A DNA stretch of 64,000 nucleotides from JAXMBX01 sp046349635. Its GTDB lineage: Bacteria > Planctomycetota > Planctomycetia > Planctomycetales > Planctomycetaceae. Below are positions 17,105 to 26,423 of the stretch, in pieces. Each line of letters starts with the position of its first letter. The first letter of the stretch is position 1. A model generated the notes under the pieces. It had not been told where the DNA came from. It did no database searches and saw only the letters and a list, made by a program, of their open reading frames with translations. The stretch covers positions 1-64,000 of the forward strand of contig JAXMBX010000005.1 of assembly GCA_046349635.1 (NCBI GenBank). The letters run 5' to 3'. Made by a program: the position numbers and the translations under genes.

Positions 17105-18733
17105 TTATGGCTTAGCGGATTCGGCTTCCTGTTCGTCGATGGCGCCGTCGTGGTTCAGGTCGAGTTTCTCGAACGATTCGAGCGGGCCGAGAAATTCCTT
17201 GAGGGTGACATCGCCGTCACGGTTGCGGTCCATGCGCTGAAACCAGATTGGACCTGAGAGGGTTTCGCGCGTCCGGCTGCGGGTGGCTGTGGGGGTGTTA
17301 AGGGCATTGGCGGCGACTTCAAGGAGCGGTGAGCGGTTGTATTCGAAGACGACTTTCTGGCGGACGGTCAGTTCGGAGGGGGCGAGAAAGCCATCGCGAT
17401 TCTGATCGAAGGATTTCAGAACCTCGCCGGACTGGCGGAATTCGCGGGGGGAGAGACGGCGGTCGTTGTCCTTGTCCAGGATTTCCATGAGGGATTTGGA
17501 GTCGTTGGTCACGATGACGGTGAGGCGTCCTCCGGTGATCAGGAGATGTTGATCGAGATAGGCGACGAGTTCCTTGTCGAAGAGTTGTCCGTCATTGTCG
17601 CGGTCCACCTGCTTGAAACTGACCATGGGGAGTTGCAGGCCGAGGAATTCTTGTTCGTTCAGATATTGATTCTTGTCCGCATCCACCTGGCGAAATCTGC
17701 TGCGATAGAATTGCCGGGCATCGTAAGGAGTGATACGAGTTCCCCGGACACCGACGTCAATGGGGATGGAATCGATCACAAGATCGGTCTGGTTGGTCGA
17801 GGTGTTTCCAGGCGTCGAGGGAGGCGCTCCCGCCTGTTGCAGGGTCATTTTAGGGCGACGGAATTCGCGGGCGCTGAGTTGAAGCGTGACGGCGACTTCG
17901 CCGGGGGGATTAGCCAGAAGAGCAAGGAATTCGCTTTCATCCAGCCGGGAGTTTTTGTCGAGGTCGAACTTTGCAAAGTCCGTTGCGGAGAGGCCGCTTT
18001 CGGAATGATCCAGTGCTCCGTCCGGTTTGCCGGCGGGGAGACGGTCGTAAGTGGTCAGCAGGCGTTTGACCAGGTCTTTGCGTTCCTGTTCCGATTCGGG
18101 AATCAGGAACCAGGTTTCGGCGGTCGAACTTCCCCCCTGTGCCAGGCTGGCAGGATTCATCCCGGGGGGGAGAAGTTCTTCAATTGCGACGCTGCCATCC
18201 TCGTTGAGGTCGTAGCGGTTGAGAACTTTGGATCCCGCGGCGAGCTCGGCTGCGGAGACGAGGCCATCGCCGTTTTGATCGAGGAACTTGAAGAGATCGA
18301 CTGCCTGGGTCTGGCGAGGAGGAGGAAATTCCAGCCGGAGAGTTTTTCCCATCAGGAGGTCGGCGAGGATCTCAAATTCTTCGGGAGAAAGTTTACCATC
18401 GGCGGGTTGCAGGTCGGCCTGTTTCCACCAGGTTTCGGACATCTGGGAATCGGGGGAACGATCTCCCCAGGTGGAGAGTGTGGCCCATTCCTCTTTGCTG
18501 ACAAACCCATCCTCATTTTTATCCAGCAAGGCCGCCAGCTTTTGAACCGAGTTTTTTCGGACGTCGGTCAGGGGCTTGCTGTCGACGCTGGAAGTGAGAC
18601 GGAGAAACACGGGATGGCGGGGAGCAAAGAGAATCAGCCCGGCGTCGCGCGTGGCAGTCTCGGCGGCGGCCGCGGAGTTCGCAACGGCCGCAAGTCCGAG
18701 AACAGTCGGAATCAGGCAACGGAAGTGTGACAT
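17105..18733 (-). CDS. Secreted protein with about ten EF-hand calcium-binding loops
   Basis: 542 residues with a signal peptide (about 1-24, ANSAAAAE). Ten DxNxDG-type EF loops are visible near residues 71, 112, 152, 175, 257, 352, 377, 420, 443, 502 and 525, most retaining the acidic positions and final Glu (for example DKNEDGFVSKEE, DQNGDGLVSAAE, DRNRDGDVTLKE); one or two are degenerate. They are arranged largely in pairs, as needed for cooperative calcium binding. Secreted multi-EF-hand proteins are a known planctomycete feature with unknown function. It converges on tmk. A perfect 20-bp palindrome lies upstream at 18793-18812. Confidence 0.88.
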   Translation of the reverse strand: MSHFRCLIPTVLGLAAVANSAAAAETATRDAGLILFAPRHPVFLRLTSSVDSKPLTDVRKNSVQKLAALLDKNEDGFVSKEEWATLSTWGDRSPDSQMSETWWKQADLQPADGKLSPEEFEILADLLMGKTLRLEFPPPRQTQAVDLFKFLDQNGDGLVSAAELAAGSKVLNRYDLNEDGSVAIEELLPPGMNPASLAQGGSSTAETWFLIPESEQERKDLVKRLLTTYDRLPAGKPDGALDHSESGLSATDFAKFDLDKNSRLDESEFLALLANPPGEVAVTLQLSAREFRRPKMTLQQAGAPPSTPGNTSTNQTDLVIDSIPIDVGVRGTRITPYDARQFYRSRFRQVDADKNQYLNEQEFLGLQLPMVSFKQVDRDNDGQLFDKELVAYLDQHLLITGGRLTVIVTNDSKSLMEILDKDNDRRLSPREFRQSGEVLKSFDQNRDGFLAPSELTVRQKVVFEYNRSPLLEVAANALNTPTATRSRTRETLSGPIWFQRMDRNRDGDVTLKEFLGPLESFEKLDLNHDGAIDEQEAESAKP

Positions 18734-18792
18734 AATTGCGCGACTTGCGAGGAAATCGGCGGAAAGCCCGGAAAAACCGGGCGGTTCCAGTC

Positions 18793-18812
18793 TGTATGCT
18801 ATACAGCATACA
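18793..18812. promoter_or_regulatory. Perfect palindrome upstream of the EF-hand gene
   Basis: TGTATGCT (18793-18800) and AGCATACA (18805-18812) are perfect 8-bp arms with a 4-base spacer, 60 bases upstream of the ATG at 18733 in an AT-rich stretch. Position and symmetry fit an operator for a dimeric regulator. It could alternatively be a hairpin in the leader RNA. Confidence 0.5.
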
Positions 18813-18888
18813 ATATCTCTTGTGTTTTACTACAAATATTCGGCCGGAGGGGTGCGGACGGTCTGCCTGAGGGGAGAATGGCGGGATA

Positions 18889-19777
18889 TTATTCGACGAT
18901 TTCGACGGCGCGGACGCGGCGGATGAGGGCGACGAAGGCGAGGAGGGTGATGACCGACATCAGCCAGAGAGCCCACCAGGCATAGGTTTCATCCGGGGGG
19001 CGGCGGAAGCGTCCGAAGAAAAGTTGCTGGATGAGCGCATGTTGCGCCAGGGTCGAGCAGCCGCCAGTATTCGTTGTTGCTGGCTTTCCAAAGAAATTCG
19101 CCTAAACGCCCGGGCATGAGGAGCAGGCTGGACCAGGTGATGGCAATCGGGGCGGCTTTCTGCAAGTAAGAGGAGAGGCTGACGAGCCAAATACTGTTCA
19201 CAAGACACAGGACGGTGCCGTAGGCAAGGACAGCGAGAGGGATCCGCCAGTTGTCGAGCCAGTAGGTCCAGCCTGAGGTGAAGGAGCCGTATTCAATGAA
19301 GAGCGCCAGGGCTGGAAGGACGGTCAGGATGAGGATCAAGCTGCTGACGGCGAGAAGTTTCCCCGCGATGTAATGACGTTTGGCGATACGGCGGGAGAGA
19401 TAAAAGGGGAGGATCCTCTGGCGGAAATCGGACCCGACGAGGAGGCTGCCGGAGAAGGCGAGGAGGATCATGACGACAATGCTCTGGCGTTCCATGAAGT
19501 TCATGTAGCCGTTGTCGTTGGAATTCTCCGCCTGGGCGCTGAAGCCGAATTCCCGGAGGATACGTCGCTGGGCGTCACCAGGAAGATCGAGCTGGGTGAC
19601 GGCGTAGATCACCGACCAGAACATGATGAACTGGGCGAGGCCGAGAGCGAGGAGCAGCCAGTAGGTTTTGCGGCGGAGAACCTGCACTAACGCCACACGA
19701 GCGATGGAGGCGACGCCGCGGAGTGGATAGCGCAACGTTCCCTGCCAGCCATGATAATTGGCGATATCAATTCCCAC
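18889..19777 (-). CDS. ABC-2 type exporter permease (frameshifted near C-terminus)
   Basis: Reconstructed length about 295 residues. There are about six hydrophobic segments (for example TYWLLLALGLAQFIMFWSVI, SIVVMILLAFSGSLLVG, LLAVSSLILILTVLPALALF and the C-terminal WWALWLMSVITLLAFVAL), as in ABC-2/NosY-like permeases. The gene overlaps the ATPase gene upstream by 11 bases, so the two form one exporter. At 19050-19052 the frame is broken: the as-read frame ends at 18989 in unrelated residues, whereas removing one C (minus strand) gives LLDLAQHALIQQLFFGRF and a final helix ending at 18889. The frame-restored tail is clearly membrane protein sequence. Confidence 0.78.
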
Positions 19778-20726
19778 GGTGGGTCTCCGATGCTGTGACG
19801 GCGGGTGTGGAGGAGGTCAGCCGCAGGAACATGCGTTCGAGGTCTTCTTCATCTTCGCGGAGGCGGGTGATGACCGTTTGAGATGCGGCGGCGAGGGAGA
19901 ACAGGTCCGTGGTGCTCCAATTCGGAGGGAGTTCGACGAGAGCCTGGGGTTCGCCGGAGTCTGATTGCTGGAGGACTGATCCTCCCTGGGCACGGAGCTT
20001 TTGCAGGAATTCCGTTTGTGAATCGCGCCACTGGATGTCGAAGCGGTGGGGGGTGTCGGAAGTCATGACGTCGAGTGGGCCGGAGCGGGCGATGGTCCCC
20101 TGATGCATGATGACGACCTGTTTGCAGAGCTTTTCGACATCCTTCAAGACATGCGTGCAGAGGATGAGGCTTTTGCCGGTTTCCGAGATAAGATCCTGCA
20201 GGAGGCGGAGCATCGACTGGCGACCGGCGGGGTCGAGCCCGTTTGTCGGTTCGTCGAGGAGGAGCAGTTCGGGATCGTGGACGAGGGCGGCGGCGAGTTT
20301 GAGGCGTTGCAGGTTGCCGGTGGAGTATTCATCGAGACGGCGGTAGCGAAGTTCCCCCAGGCCGACGTAGTTGAGGACTTCGTGGGCACGGCGTCTGGCA
20401 TCGCGATAGGGCATGCCATACAGATCGCCGGAGAGGGCGACGAATTCGACTCCCTTGAGGAGGGGAACGGTGGCGGCGGCTTCGGGCATGTAGCCGATGC
20501 GGCCACGGAGTTCGAGGCCACTGTGGCGGATGTCCACTCCCAGGAGCGTTCCCGTGCCGGAGGAAGGGGGAAGCAGGCCGAGGAGAACTTTCAGAAGCGT
20601 GGACTTTCCGGCGCCGTTATTGCCGACGAGGCCGACCGTTCCGGTTTCCAGTTGCAGGGAGACATCGCGCAGGGCCTGGATGTGTCCGAAATTGCGAGAC
20701 AGGTTGTGGAGATCGGCCAGGAGCAT
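19767..20726 (-). CDS. ABC transporter ATP-binding protein
   Basis: 319 residues. Walker A is GNNGAGKST (residues 34-42), Walker B is LLLLDEPTNGLDP, and the H-loop is LILCTHVL. The signature motif is unusual: YSTGNLQ in place of LSGGQ. A C-terminal domain of about 100 residues without recognised motifs follows the ATPase. Its stop overlaps the start of the permease gene by 11 bases, so it powers that ABC-2 permease. It is divergently transcribed from a second ATPase/permease pair, and the 183-base gap must hold both promoters. Confidence 0.9.
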   Translation of the reverse strand: MLLADLHNLSRNFGHIQALRDVSLQLETGTVGLVGNNGAGKSTLLKVLLGLLPPSSGTGTLLGVDIRHSGLELRGRIGYMPEAAATVPLLKGVEFVALSGDLYGMPYRDARRRAHEVLNYVGLGELRYRRLDEYSTGNLQRLKLAAALVHDPELLLLDEPTNGLDPAGRQSMLRLLQDLISETGKSLILCTHVLKDVEKLCKQVVIMHQGTIARSGPLDVMTSDTPHRFDIQWRDSQTEFLQKLRAQGGSVLQQSDSGEPQALVELPPNWSTTDLFSLAAASQTVITRLREDEEDLERMFLRLTSSTPAVTASETHRGN

Positions 20727-20909
20727 GAGAGTCAGTTCGTGCTAGGGTTGCTTGTGTCCGACTTAATGATAGGGGGATGGAAATCCGCTCGCTACGTTGC
20801 GGGAAATTCCGCCTTAATATTTTGGCGTTGCTGGAAAGTGATTATCAAATCCCGTTAGGATCGAAGTTCGCTCGTCCCTCTCTTACTCCCGTTTTGTCGT
20901 GTGCGCTTC

Positions 20910-21855
20910 ATGAAATCTCCCACCGCGACCGGCATGGATCTGACCTTTACCGAAGTCACGAAGTTTTACGGGGCGGTGATCGGGCTGAATAATCTCTCCT
21001 GCACGATCGGGCCGGGGATCACGGGGCTCCTGGGGTCGAACGGGGCGGGGAAGTCGACGCTGCTCAAGCTGGCAAGCGGGCAGTTAAGTCCCACGCAGGG
21101 GAATGTGCGGATTGGAACGTTGAACGCGACGTCCACCGCGGCGAAACGGCATATCGGGTATTGCCCCGATCATCACAACATGTATGAGGAGATGACCGGA
21201 GAGGAATTTGTCCGGACGATGTGCGCGCTCAACGGGTTTTCGCGTGAAGAGGTCGTGCGGCGGACGGCGGAAGTACTGCAGGAAGTCGGAATGACCGACC
21301 GGGCCAAACGGAAGATTGCCGGATGCAGTCATGGGATGCGGCAGCGGTTCAAACTGGCGCAGGCGTTGGTGCATGATCCGGACATTCTGCTCCTGGATGA
21401 GCCGTTGACCGGGATTGACCCGGGGGCGGAAAGAGATTAACGATCTGCTGTTCAAGTTGTCGGCAGAGGGAAAGAGCATCCTGGTGTCGAGTCACATATT
21501 GAGCGACATCGAAACATTGGCGGATCAGATTCTGGTGCTGGGGCGTGGGCGGATGATTGCGTCAGGAAGTCTGCAGGAAATTCGGCGGCTGCTGGATGAC
21601 CGGCCGCTGTTGATCGAGTTGATTTCCGATGATTCTCGTTCGCTGGCGGCGGCTATGGTGCAGTTGCCGCAGGTGCAGGGGTGCGACGTGACGGGGGAGA
21701 GGATCCAGGTTCGAACGCGGCAGTCAGCGGATTTTTACGCACAGGTGCAGGAGATGGTGGCGGCGGGACGGCATTCGGTGCGGCAGATGTATAGCCTGGA
21801 TGAAGGGGCGGAGGCGGTGTTCGAATACCTGCAGCAGGGGAAACAAGAAGGATGA
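20910..21855 (+). CDS. ABC transporter ATP-binding protein (frameshifted)
   Basis: Reconstructed length about 315 residues. It has a Walker A GSNGAGKST, signature CSHGMRQR in place of LSGGQ, and Walker B ILLLDEPLTGIDP. Directly after Walker B, the G-run 21422-21426 puts the frame out: the as-read frame stops at 21440, while the true D-loop and H-loop (GRKEINDLL, ILVSSHIL) continue to 21855. Adding two G residues restores the canonical DPxGRKE spacing; deleting one G also restores frame but leaves the loop one residue short. The permease gene at 21852 overlaps its stop by 4 bases. Confidence 0.82.
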
Positions 21856-22610
21856 GTTCCTGGCGTTCGTTTGTCACACTGTTGCGGTTTTCGTTCCGGC
21901 GGCTGTTCTGGTCGGTGAACACGGTGATGATCCTGCTGCCGTTGATCGGTTGCGGGATGTTCGTAGCACGGCGCGGATTTCGGGGAATCGAGTCATCGGA
22001 GGAGGCGTTTCGATCGTTCAGCGAGTTTCTGCTGTTCGTGTTTTCCTCGTTTTTGATTCCGATCTGTGCGCTGGGATTTGGAACGACCGCATTGGGGGCG
22101 GAGCGTGAGGAGCAGACGCTGGTGTTTCTGCTGACACGGCCGATACCGCGTTGGCAGGTCTTGCTGGCGAAAGTGCTGGCTTCGGTGCCGCTGGCGTGCG
22201 GGTTCGTGCTGGGGAGTTTCGCGATTTATTGCAGTATGGCGGGATCAGTCGGGGCGATCGCGTGGAAGGCGTATTGGCCGGCGATGTTGGGGATGACGCT
22301 GGCTTACCTCGCGCTGTTTCACCTGTTCGCGGTGGCATTCCGGCATCCGACGATGCTTGCTTTGGTGTATGCGCTGTTCATGGAGTTGTTCGTGGCGAAT
22401 CTGCCGGGGACGATCAAACGGCTGGCGGTGAACTATTACGGAAAGTCGTTGCTGTATGACCTCGGGGCAAACTCGGGGCTGAAGACGCCCCGGGGGTTTG
22501 AGACGGTCCCGCCGGGGAATGCGTACCTGGCGTTATGGGGGATTGCGGCCGGTTGCCTGCTGGTAGCGTTCTTGTTCTTCCAGTGGCGGGAGTATCGGGA
22601 TCTGACGTGA
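21852..22610 (+). CDS. ABC-2 type exporter permease
   Basis: 252 residues with about six membrane helices (MILLPLIGCGMF, LFVFSSFLIPICALGFGTTAL, VPLACGFVLGSFAIYCSMAGS, MLGMTLAYLALFHLFAVAF, LALWGIAAGCLLVAFLFF). GAEREEQTLVFLLTRPIPRWQVLLAK is the cytosolic coupling segment characteristic of ABC-2/NosY-type permeases. It overlaps the upstream ATPase by 4 bases (ATGA), so the pair forms a second exporter, divergent from the one at 18889-20726. Substrate unknown. Confidence 0.88.
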   Translation: MSSWRSFVTLLRFSFRRLFWSVNTVMILLPLIGCGMFVARRGFRGIESSEEAFRSFSEFLLFVFSSFLIPICALGFGTTALGAEREEQTLVFLLTRPIPRWQVLLAKVLASVPLACGFVLGSFAIYCSMAGSVGAIAWKAYWPAMLGMTLAYLALFHLFAVAFRHPTMLALVYALFMELFVANLPGTIKRLAVNYYGKSLLYDLGANSGLKTPRGFETVPPGNAYLALWGIAAGCLLVAFLFFQWREYRDLT

Positions 22611-22620
22611 ACGGGTGAGA

Positions 22621-25350
22621 TCACTCGTCGTCATCATCATCGTCGTCATCATCTCCGCCAGCGAGGAAGTTGCGGCGCATGTCCTCCGGGTTGTCCATTT
22701 TGGGAGACTTGAGAAGACTGCTCCAGTTGAAGCCCCGGTCGAAAGGTTTCAGGGCTTTCGCAGGGTCAAAGACGCGCGTGTCACTTTTGAGCAACTGGTA
22801 ACCTTTGGGATCGGGTAACTCTGCGAACATGTCATCGGGGAGAGATGCAGCGGCGTCGAACTGGTTGAGGTAGGGGAGATCAAGGATTGTGAAAATCGTC
22901 TTGATGATCGAACCGAAGTTCAGCAGGGTGTGGGAGACGTAGCCTTTTTTAACGTGTGGGCCGATGAGCATCAGCAGGGAGCGGTGAGCCTCCATGTGGT
23001 CGGGGCCACCCTGGGAGTCATCCTCGGTGACGATGATGAGCATGTCCTTCCAGTAGGGAGTCTTTGAGAGGAACTGGACGACGCGGCCGAGGGCAACGTC
23101 GTTATCGGCGACGTAGGATTCCTTGAACGGGTAGCCTGCTTCAGGGCGTTCTCCGGCCATGTGGTCATTGGGGAGGACCATGGTGATGAGGGCGGGGAGG
23201 GGCTGTTTTCCCGGTCCCCACTTCTCCGCATATTCCTGCTCGAACATATCGACGCGGAACTGGTCGGGGATGCTGGTGTTGTAGGTGGCGAACTTGCGGG
23301 AAGTGTTGTCGAAGAGAGGCTTGGGGAGAGGAAACGCGACGGCCATCTTCACGCCGGTGTATTTATGGACCTGTTCTTCCAGGGCGGCGGGCATTTCGGT
23401 CCCGAAGCCGAAGTTGAAAAACGGGATCCGGTTGCGGTGGAGGTGTTCCCACAGGGCGCCTGCTTCGTTGTAGTCTTCCGGATTGACGATGGCGCTGGAT
23501 CCGGAGACGTAGCGCCGTCCGGGGGCGGTGCTGAAGAGCCGTTCCTCGATGCGGGAGCGGGCGTTGACTTCGACCCATTCGTTGGGATAGACCCCGGCGA
23601 CCCAGCGATGGCCGGTGTTGGACTGGTCGGAGTCGCAGTAGAAGTTGTCGCAGATGGCAAACTGGTCAGCCAAGGCCTGGTGATTGGGGGTGATATCGGC
23701 ATCCGGAATGGAAAGGCCCTTGGAGTTTTTCAGCGAGACTTTCAATGCGAGCGTGGCGAGAGTGGGATCACCGGCGACGTTCTTGCGGGCACCGAAGACC
23801 TGATCGAAGGTGCGGTTTTCCTTGACGATGAAAACAACGTGCTTGATCGGGCTGACGCGAAGCTTGGATACGGGAGGGAGAGGATTTTTGAGATTATCGG
23901 CGATGGGGGAGAGTTTGCTGGTGTTGTCGAACACTCGCTGGGTGTATGCAGTGAGTTCAGTGGGGCTCGGGACAGGAATGATCTGAAAGGTCCCCTGCAT
24001 GATATCACCGGGGTGGGTGCCACGTGCGGGGGGGGTGAAATCCTTGCCGCCGTTGGGGCCCGATCCGACCCCTTTGGCACTGGAGACGAAGAGCCGTTTT
24101 CCGTCGGCGGAACATTTGACGAAGGAACAGAACCAACCCGCGGGGATGTAACCGAGATTTTTCCGCTCGACGGTGTCGACGACGGCGACGGCGTTCAGCC
24201 CGGAACAGGCGACGTAGAGGCGGGACTCGTCGGGGGAGAGTGCGAGGCCAAAGGGCATGACTCCGCGAAGCGTTTCCATGTGGGGGACGAGGAGTTCGAT
24301 CTGGCCAACGATTTTTTCCTTGGCGGCGTCGATGATGGAGATGGTGTCATTGGTGGTATTGGCGACGTAGATGTACTCCCGGGCGACGGCAACGGTGCTG
24401 GGGCTGGCTCCGCCGACGGTATTGATGTTGCCGCGCTTGGCACCGACGAGATAACCGGTCTTGATCTTCGCGGCGACGTTCCCAGTATTCAGGCTGACCT
24501 TGAAAACGGACATGGCATCCGGATGGTTGGTGCTGCCGAGGCCGGGGATTTTCTTTCCATCGATTTCCACTCCTCCTTCTGCTTCTTTGGAGGGAATACC
24601 GAAGGGGGCAAAGTCGAGGCCTTCTTTCTGGACGTCCTTGCCGGACTTGATACCGGGGATGAGCTGGTATTCGAACATGCCGACATTGGAGACCCAGGCG
24701 AACTGTTCGTTGTGAGAGAGTCGGACGGCGAAGGGATTTCGTCCGACCCGTTCGGAACGGACCTTGTTGGTGGGGAGATCGACCTGGATGAGTCGATAGT
24801 TGTGTTGATCGACGGCATAGAGCTTGGTGCCGGCGCGGTTGACGACCATGTCTCCGATGAGGCTGTCCTTGTATTCGTTGCCATCGACGGGGATGTGGCC
24901 GTCAAATTTTCGCTCGGCGACCTTGAAGCGGATGATGCCGCTGCGGTTGGCGTCACTGATATACAGCGTCTTACCATCCGGGGAGAACGCGCAACCCATG
25001 TACGTTCCTCCTGAAAGTTCAGCGGGAGGCTTTTCCCCATAAGGGGGGATGCGGTCGAGGAGTTTGGGGGTATTTGTTTCGAGGGAGATGAATTCGAGGG
25101 CATTGGCACGCATCAGAACGGCCAGTTTTTCGTCCGGACTGATGGCCATTCCCCAACTGTAGGACTGGGTACGGACGAACTCGCCGGCAGGGGTGAGGCG
25201 GCGGCCGTTGATGAGGGTCATCTCGTTCCCGGTGTGGCTGGGGCGGCTCTGTTTACCGGGGGCTTCGAGGGTGAACTCAGGCAGGGCGGCTTGCGCGGGA
25301 AGTCCCGAACCAAGCAGAACGATCAGGGAGAAAGAAAGAATATAGGGCAT
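22621..25350 (-). CDS. Bifunctional YncE-type beta-propeller / alkaline-phosphatase-like phosphoesterase
   Basis: 909 residues from the ATG at 25350 (GAGG 8 bases upstream), with a signal peptide to about residue 21 (GLPAQA|AL). The N-terminal half is a YncE/lactonase beta-propeller with repeated SPDGKTLYI-like strands (AFSPDGKTLYISD, LALSPDESRLYV). The C-terminal half is a phosphoesterase of the type found in acid phosphatase/phospholipase C proteins: VFIVKENRTFDQVFG, CDSDQSNTGHRW, and VTEDDSQGGPDHMEAHRS. It ends with nine consecutive Asp residues and a Glu. Likely an exported enzyme acting on phospho- or sulfo-ester substrates at the cell surface; the acidic tail may bind calcium. Confidence 0.88.
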   Translation of the reverse strand: MPYILSFSLIVLLGSGLPAQAALPEFTLEAPGKQSRPSHTGNEMTLINGRRLTPAGEFVRTQSYSWGMAISPDEKLAVLMRANALEFISLETNTPKLLDRIPPYGEKPPAELSGGTYMGCAFSPDGKTLYISDANRSGIIRFKVAERKFDGHIPVDGNEYKDSLIGDMVVNRAGTKLYAVDQHNYRLIQVDLPTNKVRSERVGRNPFAVRLSHNEQFAWVSNVGMFEYQLIPGIKSGKDVQKEGLDFAPFGIPSKEAEGGVEIDGKKIPGLGSTNHPDAMSVFKVSLNTGNVAAKIKTGYLVGAKRGNINTVGGASPSTVAVAREYIYVANTTNDTISIIDAAKEKIVGQIELLVPHMETLRGVMPFGLALSPDESRLYVACSGLNAVAVVDTVERKNLGYIPAGWFCSFVKCSADGKRLFVSSAKGVGSGPNGGKDFTPPARGTHPGDIMQGTFQIIPVPSPTELTAYTQRVFDNTSKLSPIADNLKNPLPPVSKLRVSPIKHVVFIVKENRTFDQVFGARKNVAGDPTLATLALKVSLKNSKGLSIPDADITPNHQALADQFAICDNFYCDSDQSNTGHRWVAGVYPNEWVEVNARSRIEERLFSTAPGRRYVSGSSAIVNPEDYNEAGALWEHLHRNRIPFFNFGFGTEMPAALEEQVHKYTGVKMAVAFPLPKPLFDNTSRKFATYNTSIPDQFRVDMFEQEYAEKWGPGKQPLPALITMVLPNDHMAGERPEAGYPFKESYVADNDVALGRVVQFLSKTPYWKDMLIIVTEDDSQGGPDHMEAHRSLLMLIGPHVKKGYVSHTLLNFGSIIKTIFTILDLPYLNQFDAAASLPDDMFAELPDPKGYQLLKSDTRVFDPAKALKPFDRGFNWSSLLKSPKMDNPEDMRRNFLAGGDDDDDDDDDE

Positions 25351-25562
25351 CAGTGTGGCCTCAACGGGAGTAACAGGAAGAGTCAGAGTCACTGTACCCG
25401 CAAAAGGGCAGGATTTCCTCTTTGGCCCGACTTCAAGAGCGCAAAGGAGATCCTTGAAAGTGGCGAAAGGGTGAGAGGGGCGTTATAAGAAATTGATTCC
25501 GGATCATTACACAAGATGCTCCGGACGAATTGCGCATTCACTGAAATCGGGGATTCATCGTG

Positions 25563-25584
25563 CTCACCAAGCGCATTTTGTGAA
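25563..25584 (+). promoter_or_regulatory. 22-bp palindrome upstream of glutamine-amidotransferase-like gene
   Basis: CTCACCAAGCGCATTTTGTG plus AA is near-identical to a site at 38397-38418. With 4 flanking bases, 23 of 26 positions match. The element is an imperfect palindrome (TCAC... ...GTGA arms). It lies 53 bases upstream of the ATG at 25638. A shared operator for an unknown regulator is the best reading. Confidence 0.45.
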
Positions 25585-25637
25585 GTGCTCTTGAACATGA
25601 CCCTCCTGAGATTCTCATCGACTGGAAAGCTTACTTC

Positions 25638-26423
25638 ATGGCCAGGATTTATTACGCGGGGGACTGGGCGTTGCAGATTGGTCCGTCCTATGCGGAGTCT
25701 CCGTTCTATCACTCGGTCAAAGGGGCGGAAGTCATCAACGGGGGGACGTGGCTGAAGGAGGCGATTGAGTCAACCGGTGAGCATGAGGTGACGAGCGTTC
25801 CGAGCTGGGAGTTCTACATGCTCAAGCCGGGGGAATACGAAAAGATCCTGGCGACGTACGACGCGGTGATTTTCTCCGACCTGGAGGCGCGGAACTTCCA
25901 GTTGTCACCGTCGTTCTTCCAGCGGGAGAAGATGGGACAGGTGTTGACGTTTCCGGACAGGATCCGGTTGACGATTGAAGCGGTGCAGGGGGGAGTGGGG
26001 GTGCTGTTTGTCGGAGGCTGGCAGAGCTTTACCGGAGATCGGGGAATCGGGGGCTGGGGACGTTGCCGGTTGAAAGAACTGCTCCCGGTGACGTGTCTCG
26101 ATTACGAAGACCTGATCGAGAACTCGGAGGGGTATGGGGCAGAGGTGCTGGATCCGGGGCATCCGATTCTGGAAGGGATGGATTTTTCCCGGATTCCGCC
26201 GATTCTGGGATACAACCAGGTCAAGCCACGCGAGGGGTTTGAGGTGGTTGCCCAATGGAGCCACACCAAAGACCCGCTGCTGGCTGTGGGGAAGGTTGGG
26301 AAAGGCAGGACGGCTGCTTTCATGTCTGACCCGGCGCCGCACTGGGGGTGCAACTTCGTGTTCTGGGAACACTACAACCGGTTCTGGCTGAACGTCATCG
26401 AGTGGGTGGTGCGGAAGCGGTGA
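25638..26423 (+). CDS. Glutamine-amidotransferase-like protein (GATase1-like fold), nucleophile Cys absent
   Basis: 261 residues. The fold matches the putative class I glutamine-amidotransferase-like family (PF07090-type): an N-terminal Rossmann-like strand, a LFVGGWQSFTGD nucleophile elbow (residues 123-134) and HTKDPLLAVGKVGKGR. In true amidotransferases the elbow is GGxxCF-like with a catalytic Cys; here it reads GGWQSF, so glutaminase activity is unlikely. It may bind a sugar or serve as a structural protein. A palindrome at 25563 lies in its promoter region. It is convergent with purB. Confidence 0.85.
   Translation: MARIYYAGDWALQIGPSYAESPFYHSVKGAEVINGGTWLKEAIESTGEHEVTSVPSWEFYMLKPGEYEKILATYDAVIFSDLEARNFQLSPSFFQREKMGQVLTFPDRIRLTIEAVQGGVGVLFVGGWQSFTGDRGIGGWGRCRLKELLPVTCLDYEDLIENSEGYGAEVLDPGHPILEGMDFSRIPPILGYNQVKPREGFEVVAQWSHTKDPLLAVGKVGKGRTAAFMSDPAPHWGCNFVFWEHYNRFWLNVIEWVVRKR

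Noticed and set aside
23161..25014. A 617-codon plus-strand frame
   Set aside because: Antisense shadow of the beta-propeller phosphoesterase; Gly/Val/Asp-rich with no domain.
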